From assembly GCA_026120185.1 (NCBI GenBank), contig JANUWF010001109.1:4580001-4644000 (forward strand): a stretch of 64,000 nucleotides of DNA, read 5' to 3'. The stretch comes from Voacanga thouarsii. Its lineage: Eukaryota; Streptophyta; Magnoliopsida; Gentianales; Apocynaceae. This document shows positions 12,874 through 23,230 of the stretch, piece by piece; position 1 is the stretch's first letter, and each line of letters opens with the position of its first letter. The notes under the pieces were generated by a model, which did no database searches, was not told the origin of the DNA, and saw only the letters and a list, made by a program, of their open reading frames with translations. The translations under genes were made by a program, and so were the position numbers.

Positions 12874-13193
12874 ATTTTTCCTCAAAATAAAAATATTTTC
12901 TATTCAATCCTCAAGCTATCTTCCTATTTTCACCTCAAGCAGAAATTACCATTTTGCCCTTCTCACTCAATACTCACCAACAAGCCTCCAAGACAATAAA
13001 ACTCAAATCCAAAGCATAGAAAATCATTTAAAAATATATTTAAACATGCAATAAATTATGATATGCATCCCAACCTCCTTACTCTAAGGTTGGTTTTGAT
13101 TGGGGTTTCACACACTTAGTGCCATATTTCCAGCTAATGCAGAATAATGCTATTTCTTTTTTTTTTCTTTTTTTCTTTTCTTTTTCTACCAAG

Positions 13194-13375
13194 AAGCTAC
13201 CATTAATGATTCACTTCTTACAAAAAAGCATTTGGATTTGGTATTAATTTCATGCTCTAATGGAAAAGAAGCAGTAGCCAAAGTGGCTAATTATCTTTTT
13301 GTCAAGCATTATACTGCTTCAGAAAAGGAAAAGCGAAACTTTATAGGGCCTCAAATTCAAAAATCACAATACTTT
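13194..13375 (+). pseudogene. NUS1: Captured NUS1/LEW1-like gene fragment, downstream exon
   Basis: After a pyrimidine-rich tract and an AG acceptor ending at 13193, the frame reads EATINDSLLTKKHLDLVLIS then CSNGKEAVAKVANYLFVKHY. This continues the NUS1 protein (the S.SDGKEAV.KAAN segment) from the exons at 8056-8352. In the ancestral CACTA the separating intron was about 0.5 kb; the solo LTR at 8808-13112 now lies in it. The exon-2/exon-3 phase is off by one base, so an indel or a lost exon is possible. The conserved C-terminal catalytic-partner part of NUS1 (the RxG region) is not visible. Beyond about 13340 the match is lost and the frame runs into CACTA sequence. Confidence 0.7.
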
Positions 13376-13689
13376 GAGTTGTGCAATAGGATGGGGGTTA
13401 ATCTTATGCGTTTTTTGACCAAAAAGATGATGGTCATGACACAATTGAAGATAATGAGTAAACAGAGACTATACTAATATCTCTGTAATATTTTTTGTAG
13501 ACTTTTTTGGTATTATATTTTATTTCATATGTTTTGAAACTTACGTAGTTTATTATTTTTTTTTGTACTATATTTTGTTGGAAATATTTTTTAATGTTTA
13601 ATACTATTATGCGATATTTGTGTTTAGCATTTACATGGTGAATATAATATTAGGATTATTGAATATATTATTATGTTTATAGGAAAATA

Positions 13690-14221
13690 GAGATAGTTTA
13701 CAGATTCTAAATCTATCTCTAAAATAGAATCTCATATTTTTGTCTCTATGTTCTATCAAAGTAGAGTTAGAGTGGAGATAAAAAAAATGGTCTCCAAAAT
13801 AGTGACGGATAAATTGGTCTCCAAATGTTGTTTCTAAATGGAGACAAAAAATTATTTTGGTTGGTATCAAAATTGAGTCAAAATAGTGACAAACAGTCCG
13901 TCTCTATATTGACTTGTATATTTGGCATGATAAATTAGAGACGGACACCAATATTTTAGAGACGAATTATTTCCGTCTTCAAAATTTCGAAACTACTACT
14001 TTTGTCCGTCTCCATTTAGAGATGAATCAAAGTTTGAAAGGAACATAGGAGTTTGTCGCTAAGTATTTGACCAAATAGGATCGTCCACTTCCTATAGAAC
14101 CTATCACTAAAATACCCTTAGAGGGGGTGTCTCCATTCCATCTCTAAAGTCAATTTAGAGACGAATTTTAATATTTAGAGATGAAATTTTTTGGTCTCTA
14201 AACAATTATTTTCTCGTAGTG
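13690..14221. repeat. CACTA right terminal and subterminal repeats
   Basis: Multiple AGAGACGAA, TCTCTAAA and GTCTCCAAA motifs occur in both orientations, ending in CTCGTAGTG at 14221. This mirrors the left subterminal array, as expected for a CACTA element. Confidence 0.75.
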
Positions 14222-17129
14222 TCAAGTCCCCTCATGTTCCCCTCATTCCTTTCTTACATCTTTTCTCTACCTCCTCTCTACCCAGGTCTTTCTTGTCTCA
14301 TTGTAGCTTACTGGAATCCCTTAATACAATGCTCATCCTAACATATAGTGCCTCATACGGGGCCATACCAATGGTAGCTTGATGGATGTTGTTGTAAGCC
14401 AGCCAGTATGCGAAATTGAGTCAATCCATTTATTTACAAAGTCAAAACACAAGCTGTGAGCATATCTTCCAAAATCTGGATTACTTTTTCAGATTGTACG
14501 TCCATTTGCGGGTGTGCAAACGTACTGAACTTCAATGTTGAGCCAAGCAATTCTTGAAATTTCACCAAAAAACGGGAGATAAAGTGTGGGTCTCTATCAA
14601 AGACTATGCTTGACGGTACTTTATACAACCTTACATTTCCTTAATTAAATTTGTGCCACTCTTTCCATTGAATATCTCATATTCACTGGTACAAAATAAG
14701 TAGATTTATTTAGTCTATCCACCACTATCCAAACTATATCCAGTTGCGATTTTACTACTTGCAATCCGATGACGAAGTCCATAGTGACTTCTTCCAACTT
14801 CCATTGGGGTATGAGCAATGTTTGCAATAGTCCTGCTAGTTTCTTGTGCTCCACCTTTACTTTCTGACATTAATTAAGGCATGCAGCAATATATTGAGCA
14901 ACTTCCTTTTTCATACCATTCCACCAGAACGTTTTCTTTAGATCTTGATACATCTTTGACTCTTTGGGATGTTCCATGTATCAGCTCTTATGGGTTTCCT
15001 CCAAGATTTTTCTTTTTATCGCTTTGTCATCTGGTACACACAACCAGTTTCAAAAGTACACGACATCTTGCTCATCTACTCGAAAGTCTTGCCCTTTTCT
15101 TTCCATCCTCTTTTTCTTAAATTCTTGGAAGTTGGGGTCCCTCTGCTGGGCTTCTATAATTTCCTTTATTAATTCAAGTATTACCTTCAGGTTTCTTATC
15201 CATATTCCTTCCTTTTTCACTTCAGCTTCCGCTGGTAAAATGGCTTGTATATTCTGCACCTTTTGGACTCGCAACCTAGCCATCCTTACCTTATGACTCA
15301 GTGCATCAACTACAACATTTGCTTTCCCTAGGTGGAAGTTAATTGGGCATCGGTATTCTTCCAGGAATTCCATCCACCTTCTTTGCCTCAAATTTAAATA
15401 TTTTTGTGTGAAGATATATTTTAGGCTTTTGTAGTCGGTAAACACCTCATACTCATCTCCGTACAAATAATGCCTCTATTTCTTTAGAGCAAACACGATT
15501 ATTGCTAACTTCAAGTCTTGTGTAGGGTAGTTTACTTGATGCGGCTTCAACTTTCTTGAGACGTAGGTGATAACCTTATTTTCTTGCATTAGTACTGTTT
15601 CCAAACCTTCCTTAGATGCATTGGTGTACAATGTGTACGGTTTCCCTTCCTTAGGTAATGTTAACACTAGTGTAGACACAAGTCTCCTTTGCAGCTCCCT
15701 AAAGCTCTTCTCACACTTTTTACTCCATATATACGGTGTGTCCTTTCGTAGAAATCTTGTTATGGGAGAAGCAAGTGTTGAGAATTTCATGATGAATCTC
15801 CGATAATAACTAGTTAATCCTAAGAAACTGCATATCTCTGTGGTGCTTCTGGTGGTTTCCAATTGATGACTGCTTCCAATTTTGCTGTATCCACCTTAAT
15901 TCCTTCCTTTGTGATCATGTGCCCTAAAAATGATACTGTGTCTATCTAAAACTCACACTTGCTGAATTTCGCTACAACTTATGTTCTTGCAATTTTTGCA
16001 GATCTAGTCTCAAGTGTTTCGCATGCTCTTGCGAGCTCTTTGAATAAATCAATATGTCGTCTATGAAGATGACCACGAACTTATCCAAATAGGGTCTGAA
16101 AACTCCGTGTATCGGATCTATAAAGGTTGCAGGGGCATTGGTCACCCGGAAAAGTATCACAACAAATTCGTAATATCCATACCTTTTATTGAATGCCATC
16201 TTAGGTATATCTTCTTCCTTAATCCTTACTTGGTAATATTTCTGTCTTAAATCCAACTTTGAATAGTAACACAACCCTCATAGTTGATCAAACAGTTTGT
16301 CGATGAGGGGTAGAGGATACTTGTTCTTAATGGTTAGACTATTTAATCCTTGTAGTAGATACGCAACCTTCAAGTTCCATCTTTCTTTTTTACAAACAGC
16401 ACTGGCGCTCCCCATAGTGAGGTACTAGGGTGAATGTAACCCTGCTCCAATAGCTCTTCTAGTTGTTCTTTCAACTCCTTCAATTCCAGTGGGACTATCT
16501 GGTAGGGCGTTCTTTATACAGGTTTTGCTCCGGGTACTAAGTCAATGACAAATTTCACATTCCGTGGAGGGGATAACATCGTTAACTCCGTAGGGAAGAC
16601 ATCCTGAAATTCCTGCACAGCCTTTATGTTGTCCATTTTCATTTGGTCCTTAGGCTTATTTATCAAGTAAGTCAAATGTCCTTGACAGCCCTTCTTAATC
16701 AACTTCTAAGTTTTAACACCTAATATCAAGTCCTTTACTTCTTGCAATCTATTCCTCTTAAACTCCAACATATCTTTCCCCAGCCTCACAAATTGCACCA
16801 CTTTGTTTTAACAATCAACCCGTGCATGGTGCCCTACCAACTAGTCAATGCCTAATATAAGATCGTAATCGTCAAAAGGCAGGACAATCAAATCTCTTGG
16901 AAATTTTTCTGTCCCTAATTCTATTGCATAGTTAGGTACATATGTTCCAACCTTTACTAACTTCCAAAGTGGGGTACTCACTAATAAGGTGTAAGATAGT
17001 TTCGACCCATCCTATCCCAGATGACATGCATAATCCTTATTAATATGTGAGTGCCTAGAACTGGAGTCAATTAAAACAGTCATAGGAGCGTACCTTCTAA
17101 AATCGCCATATTATTTCCTACGTCCTCAC
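14222..17129 (-). pseudogene. Gy-B: gypsy pol (protease, RT, RNase H, integrase)
   Basis: Reading down from 17129, a protease site appears as VLIDSSSRHSHI (DSG-like). Reverse transcriptase at 15970-16450 has [14 protein letters not shown], then YGYYEFVVILFRVTNAPATF and an intact catalytic [11 protein letters not shown]. RNase H at about 15050-15700 has LYTNASKEGL and [16 protein letters not shown]. Integrase at 14250-14860 has MDFVIGL, the second acidic residue in VFDRDPHF and the glutamate in VQSEKVIQ. Stops and frameshifts break it into pieces. The end of integrase stops at the CACTA terminus at 14221; what lies across the CACTA at 4012 is gag of Gy-A, not the continuation of this integrase. 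Confidence 0.85.
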
Positions 17130-18227
17130 CATTCAGCACGAACACTTTGGCTTTCACTTGTGGTTTCTGGCCTCTATCCCCTGCATTTCTAGGGATATTA
17201 CCTCGGTTAGCCAACTGGGTAGGTATGGCAGGCGCCACCTGATTAGACCTCGGCAATTTCGAGCAATGGTTCCACATGTGTGAAGGACCACCATAGTTGA
17301 AGCATTTTCGATTCTCTCGCTTAGACCAACAGTCCTTCTCTATATGCCCCTTCTTACCACAATTACGACAAAATATCATGTTGGTGAGGGGTGGTACGCG
17401 GTTGCTTACCCCGACTATTCCATGGCTATCCCGATGGTCTCTTATGTGGGAATCATTTGTTGTTAGCAGCTGGCGGCTTGCTAATGAAGTGTTGCTTGTC
17501 CTCATTTTCCGTACTAGTGGCTGCCTCTACTACTGCAATATAAGTTATAGGAGGAAAAGGTATCAATGCCCTTCTCAACTCTAATCTCAAATCTTTCATG
17601 AACTGCCTTGTACGGTTCTGCTCTGTGTTGACCAGTTGTTGGCAGTACATTGAGAGTTTGTTGAATTGGGCTGCGTACTGAGCCACCATCATAGCACCCA
17701 GTTTCAAGTTCTAAAATTTGTCTTCTCGTTTTTCCACCACCTACTGTGGAATAAACTCAGTCCTGAATACTTCTACAAAACTTCCCCAGCTCCACTTCTA
17801 TTCATTATCCTTCCAGCCTTACTGAATTCTCTGCCACCAATCACGTGCAGGTCCACTTAGTTGGAAGGCATCAAACTTAACCATATGCTCCTCCGAGTAG
17901 TTGAGAGTGACAAAAATATCCTCCAACTGCTCTATCTAGAGCTCTGCCTTCTGCTTTTACTCCACTTCCCCAAAGAACATCATTGGTTGGAACTTTAAGA
18001 AGTGCTCCAATGTCTCTTCCTCTCCCCGAGGAGCTTGTTTCCCTGCCATAAATTGTAAGATGTCTACCATCTTGCCACTAGATAAGGGTTACCTTTGCAA
18101 GAGTCTAGGGTTCCACTTCTGATTCTTCCCTACCCCTGTTTACTTCTTCACGGGTGGGGTTCTACTCACTTCCTAGTTTTGGGATTTCTAACTCCGGTTC
18201 GATCACATGGCCGCTACAAGTCACCAT
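17130..18227 (-). pseudogene. Gy-B: gypsy gag
   Basis: A start ATG at 18227 on the minus strand gives MVTCSGHVIEPELEIP. The gag core follows (LEHFLKFQP, VTLNYSEEHMVKFDAFQLSG and AQYAAQFNKLSMYCQ). Two zinc knuckles lie at about 17260-17380: CRNCGKKGHIEKDC, and CFNYGGPSHMWNHC in which the second cysteine is now tyrosine. Gag with two knuckles ahead of a chromovirus-type pol resembles Gy-C, and the two align along their length. Several stops are present. Confidence 0.8.
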
Positions 18228-18554
18228 TCCACGATGAGGAGGTGTCCTTTCTCCTTTTGACACAAGTATCGTACCTTCGTTATGGGGAATTATGAAAGGG
18301 AGTGCTTATATGCAAATACAATCACATGCTTCATAATTAAATGCCAGATGTCCTTTGCACAACATAACTCAAACAAAGATTATACACTTATCACAAAAGT
18401 TAACTCCACATGTTTAGGTGAACATAATTCAACAAGTGCATAAGTAGTCATGGCAGATATTTCATAGCCTGGTACTTACAGTATGCATGATGACATGAAA
18501 GAAATAAATATCACTCCTATAAAAATAAAATTTTCCTTTGTTGTATAAAGTATA
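18228..18554. other. Upstream leader of Gy-B, no gene
   Basis: This short AT-rich stretch lies between the Gy-B gag start and the Gy-C LTR. No primer-binding site or LTR end was recognised, so the Gy-B 5' LTR is missing or was cut off by the insertion of Gy-C. Confidence 0.5.
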
Positions 18555-18810
18555 TGTGATACCCCACCCATAGGTACCCTTAGTTCTTATAGGAAAAGGT
18601 GCATTGCATGGCATTATGATTGTGCTTATAATGATTTAATGTATTTATATGAGTATATGTGTTTGTTTATGTGTGAATTCATCTAGTGAATTATAGGGAT
18701 GTTTGGCTGAGTTAGTTAATCTGCTGTTTTGATTAAATAGAATTTTATGAAAGGGAATGGGATGTGTTGGTTGATGGTGAAAGGAATTTATTGAGGGAAA
18801 TACTCACAAG

Positions 18811-18880
18811 AGTTGATGTGGTATAGTGGATGGAGCTTAGTATGTATTTCCTTGAAACCAAAGATCGAATCTCGACTTAA
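18811..18880 (+). repeat. tRNA-like (box A/box B) module in Gy-C LTR
   Basis: GTATAGTGGATGGAGC resembles box A and AAGATCGAATCTCG resembles box B, with spacing of about 35 bases. It is at nearly the same distance from the LTR start as in the two solo LTRs, so it was inherited by the family rather than inserted here. Confidence 0.5.
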
Positions 18881-19218
18881 GCTTGGTTCTTGCTTTTCTT
18901 TTTCCCTTATCTTTCCTTTCTTAAAGCCATGGCAAAAAATTAGCTAGGGATATCTGCCATTTTTAGATTTCTGGGCTTGGAAAAATTATCTTTTAACCTC
19001 CAAAAAGATTGTAGATAATACCATATCATTATCTTTTATTTTGAACAAATTTTACCTTATCAAAAACTCTTTAAAGTTTGAATTGCAGGATACTACTTTT
19101 TTTTTATAAAAAATTTGATTTATGTTTTTTATAATATGTGATGATTTACCTAATCCACAAGCTGGTCAAAATTTGGGGCTGATTTGCTTAATTGGGTTTT
19201 ATTTATCTTGTGAAAAAA

Positions 19219-19319
<101 letters not shown>

Positions 19320-19665
19320 CTTTATTATCTTTATCTTAGCTTGATAAATGAAATTTTTGAAGAGTTCAAAAAATGGTAGGGATAAACTTCTCTCTATAAC
19401 TTACATCAAATTTTTAGCTATGTTTTCTTCAAGGAATTTCAGACCTTAGGAAGCCTAAGGCATCTTAAATTATTCAGCAAAACTCCTTCATGACCGAAAT
19501 TAAGTAAGAAAAATAATAGGAATTTTCCCTTGAGATAAACACTTATACTATCATCTTAGATAAACTAAATCCTTATCATATCTTTTGAAATTGAATTACT
19601 CTAATCTTAATCCAGCTAACCGAAATCCTAGCCTTACCTACACACAATTTTGGCCAGCACAAATG

Positions 19666-19690
19666 CACACACACACACACACACACACAC
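19666..19690 (+). repeat. (CA)n microsatellite
   Basis: About twelve CA units within the Gy-C LTR. Confidence 0.95.
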
Positions 19691-19798
19691 AAAGATTTTT
19701 CAAAGCAAAAACATACTCTCATTCTTGCACAAAATCGAAACATAAGACTTTCTCTCAAACTCTCTCTCGGCTTCTCTCTCATTTCGATACTTCTTACT

Positions 19799-19884
19799 CT
19801 TCTTCTTCTTCTTCTTCTTCTTCTTCTTCTTCTTCTTCTTCTTCTTCTTCTTCTTCTTCTTCTTCTTCTTCTTCTTCTTCTTCT
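19799..19884 (+). repeat. (CTT)n microsatellite, about 85 bp
   Basis: About 28 uninterrupted TTC/CTT units. Poly-serine (plus) and poly-lysine (minus) frames through it are artefacts. Confidence 0.97.
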
Positions 19885-22085
19885 CTTGCTTGCTCAAACA
19901 ACACTCAAAAGTGAAGATCAATCCTTGGTCATCGCTGGACGTTTCTCACACCAAAACAACATTACACAAATTCTCACTTGTTTTCCCTCAAGACCGAAAC
20001 TCTCATACACCATAAACTCTCTTTAGCATTTGCTCTCAACTTCTATCAAAGCACTTTTCTTTCCTACTTCTCTTAAGGCCGAAACATCCATATACCATAC
20101 GCCATTCATCAGCACAAACAAGGAGCTCCTTCTTGACTATACGCAAACACAACCACACATTTTATTCATTTGGATCAAACAAGGCCATCACAAGGTAAAT
20201 CTCTTATTTTACCTTCTTTTCTCCTTCATCTTCTTTAACAAATGAATCAAGGGGACTGATTTACCCTTTATCTTGCAAACTCATGGTCAACCTAGATGAT
20301 CTAGGCAAGACAACTTTTTTCTCCCTCAAGTGGATTTGACTTGGTCGTCAAATGGGTCTTTTTGTTCTCAATATATCTACTCTTCTAAGAGGTAAGTCCT
20401 CAGACTATCAAATAACTTAATTGGCTCGATTTATCTGGAGAATGTCAGTTGAGATGTGATCTATGTTTTTACTAAGCATATAATATCAAATATGTGATAT
20501 TGAAGATTTATGCTTTTTAGCTGTTTAATCTTTATGAGTTGAAGATGGAGTTGTTAAGTTCAGAGTATGATGTTGTAATTGAAGGACATTTATGCTATGT
20601 CATGGTCATACGATGACTTTAGGATATATTGTTGAATAGATTGTTTTGTATAGATTTGATCATATGAATGTTTAGGACAACACGAGATTTATGATTTTTA
20701 TTTTGGGAAAATTTATGTAATGATGAGATAGTTGAATACGAGAATGCTTGTTAGGTTCTTGGATCTGGCTAATTTGAATGATGTTGATTATGCCATGTAT
20801 TGGGACACATTTTGACTTTAAATTACTATATGGTTTAGATAAAGAATTTATCTGAGGTGAAAGATCAAGGTGGTTAATATTCCGTATCTGTCTGAACTGA
20901 TACAAGTAAGTCCTTGCATAAATAATTTTCCTGTGTAAAGCTCCTATTTGCAAGTCAGTTATGTTTTGACAATGTGTTCAATATTATTACTTGTGTTGCA
21001 AGCATAGACTATTTGCTAAATAATTTTGACAAATGAGAATTACATAAATGTTCTCTTTTACATACCAAACCTCTTTATCCACAATCATTTTCTCTTATCA
21101 AATGCTTTCAAAACTCATTTGTTGAAGAAATGCTTGCAAAGCTAAGGTATTTGGAAATATCGATTTGAGTACATTCTTAATTGTTTGTACAATTTTGAGT
21201 ACTCAATAAGGGTAGACTATTAGTGCTGACCTTTGTCAGGTAGGGCATATCTTCCGGTCGGTTCACCAGTTGTTCATTTGGACACTAATAGTGAGAAATG
21301 GGGGAAAATAGGTGAGTTTGACAGTGGTGATGAGGGAGATGTACATAAAACTACTAGTGAGAGAGAGGGCGAGATGGGTGAGCTTGGTGGTGAGGAAGAT
21401 GAGGAGATGGTTGTGTTTGATGGTGAGGAGGAGGAGGATAGGATTAACACACCTGCGACTCCATCCATAGAAGTGGGAATTCCGACTCTTTTGGTGAGTG
21501 ACTCATACGAGTCCGATGCTAAAAGGCTTGCACCTAAGAGTGCATTGATGTTAGCCAGGGAGAAGCTTTGTGATACGACTTTAAGGGTAGAGCTAAAGGG
21601 TAAGAGAGATATCGTCCTAAGAAGAAATTTAGGTCTTTTGGTTTTACGAGTGATTATATACTAGGATCTCCCAATAGCAATGTAGGATGGCTTGTGGAGC
21701 CAACTCTGATACTTCTGAAGACTCTGATGACTTTAATGACGGTTAGAGCAAATAGAAGACTTACTTGTTTATTTTTATGATTTAGATGTTTGTTCCATTA
21801 CTTATTTGTTTATTTCAGAAATAATCCTTTGGTTACAATATTTGAATCGTTGAAATAAAAGAGTATCTTGTAGGATACTCATTTGTTTTTTCCCTTGCCT
21901 TTTGTAAAAGTCTGATTTGATAAATACAAGTATGATTTCTTTTGATTACCTATTTTATTTTGAGTATTATATGCAAAACTTATTTTCAATAAATTGTATT
22001 CTGTTATTAACATATTAATTACTCATTTGCATAAGCATGATCTTTTCCCTTGGTAATCTTTATGATGGGTAAAATATGATAGTAG

Positions 22086-23230
22086 ATGGTGCCAAGAGGC
22101 AAAACCGTAGAGCGAAGCAGCACCGTTTAGGAGAGCTAGTCGTCAACCCCGGACTTTAGGCAAATACGACAATCTATGCTCGACGTAGAGGAGGACTATG
22201 AGCAAGAGCAAGAGATGGTCCCTAAAAAGCCTAGGGAAGTAACAATGAGGCAAGTCTTTGACAAGATAGCTGCCATTCTTCAAAACCTGACGGAAAAAGT
22301 GAAGAAGAAGTCACCAGAAGGAGAAGACGAGGCTCTGGAGCAATTTCTCAAGTTCCAACCCCCTACATTCCATGGTGAGCCAGAACAGGACGAGAAGGCC
22401 AAATAGTGGGTTGAGCAGATGGAGGACATCTTTGTTACTTTGCAATACTCAGAAAAGAGGATGGTGAAGTTTGCAGCTTTTAGGCTGAGGGGACTAGCAT
22501 GTGTCTGGTAGCAACATGTACAGGAGGACTAAGAGAGGATTGACCATGACTGGACTTAGGATCACTTTATTGAGGCTTTCAGAACTGAATATATCCCATA
22601 GTGGATAGTGGAGAAGAAAGAGGATTAATTTCAATTCCTAAAGCAAGAAAGCATGACGGTGGCCCAATATGCGGCCTGCTTCACCTAATTTTCCCAATAC
22701 TGTAGGTGCCTGGTAGACTCCAAACTGGAGCGGACTCAGAAGTTCGTGAAAGGGTTAAGGAATGATTTGAGGAAGGCATTAGCCTTCCCCACTGGTGACC
22801 TATATAGTGGCGGTCGATGCTGCGATGCAGAAAGAGAATGAAGATAGACACCAATCGATGAATCGACGTTTCTAGCAGACTCCCCAGCAGGTGAGACCCC
22901 AGAACAACAAAAGACCTGCTAGACCGCAATGAGAAAATTGGGGAAAGTAGCCCCGAACCTCTACTACAGGACTTACACCGAACATCCCCACTTGTCACTT
23001 TTGTGGAAAGTGAGGACATGTAGAAAAAGACTGTTGGACAAAAGGAGTGCCAAAGAGGTGCTTCAATTGTGGAGACCCATCTCATCTGAGGAACCACTGT
23101 CCCAAGCCTCTGAGGATTGGACAAGTAGCCCCGACTCAACCTATTGGAGCTAACCGAGGAGCTACAACTAGAACTACTGGAAGTGCAGGGCAAAAGCCTC
23201 AAATTAAAGCCAAAGTTTTCACCCTAAATT
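22086..23230 (+). pseudogene. Gy-C: gypsy gag
   Basis: ATG at 22086 starts MVPRGKTVERSST. A long acidic frame from 22176 (MLDVEEDYEQEQEM) leads into the gag core LEQFLKFQPPTFHGEPEQ, then VTLQYSEKRMVKFAAFRLRG. After frameshifts come two CCHC knuckles, CHFCGK.GHVEKDC near 22990-23035 and CFNCGDPSHLRNHC at about 23056-23097, then GQKPQIKAKVFTLN. It packages the element RNA in an intact element. Here several in-frame stops, mostly TAG from CAG or TGG, show decay of the kind expected from methylated-cytosine deamination. Confidence 0.85.

Larger units (their letters stand above)
8808..13112 (-). mobile_element. Solo LTR of a gypsy (Gy-C-like) family, copy 1
   Basis: The block runs, on the minus strand, from TGTGAAACCCC at 13112 to GGGGTATTACA at 8808, flanked by a perfect 5-bp duplication CACTT (8803-8807 and 13113-13117). 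It is 4305 bp, and a second full copy lies at 34023-38292. Minus-strand landmarks shared with the Gy-C 5' LTR are a tRNA-like module about 240 bases in and the phrase TTGAGTACTCAATAAGGG about 0.8 kb before the end. There is no internal gag-pol, so it is best read as a solo LTR left by LTR-LTR recombination. An alternative is a large non-autonomous element without coding capacity. Open frames within it are accidental. Confidence 0.8.
4013..14221. mobile_element. Non-autonomous CACTA (En/Spm-type) transposon with captured gene fragments
   Basis: The left end is CACTACAGGGGAACCTTG and the right end, read inward, is CACTACGAGAAAATAATTG. Both continue into TTTAGAGAC and an A-run. The 3-bp target duplication TCA flanks both ends (4010-4012 and 14222-14224), which is the size CACTA transposases make. 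Subterminal regions are packed with AGAGACGAA and its complement in both orientations. Without the later 4.3 kb solo LTR the element is about 5.9 kb. I see no TNPD/TNP2 transposase frame, so it would have depended on transposase supplied in trans. It carries PPR and NUS1 gene fragments, the pattern known for gene-capturing CACTA elements. Confidence 0.85.

Noticed and set aside
19585..19921. Plus-strand poly-serine and minus-strand poly-lysine frames
   Set aside because: Both are readings of the (CTT)n tract and neighbouring CA repeat in the Gy-C LTR.
21233..21664. 143-codon acidic frame upstream of Gy-C gag
   Set aside because: It lies inside the Gy-C LTR before its estimated end, has no recognised domain, and low-complexity E/D/G composition; the homologous part of the solo LTRs is not open.
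22681..23202. 173-codon minus-strand frame
   Set aside because: It is antisense to the Gy-C gag zinc-knuckle region; the plus strand carries the recognisable domains.
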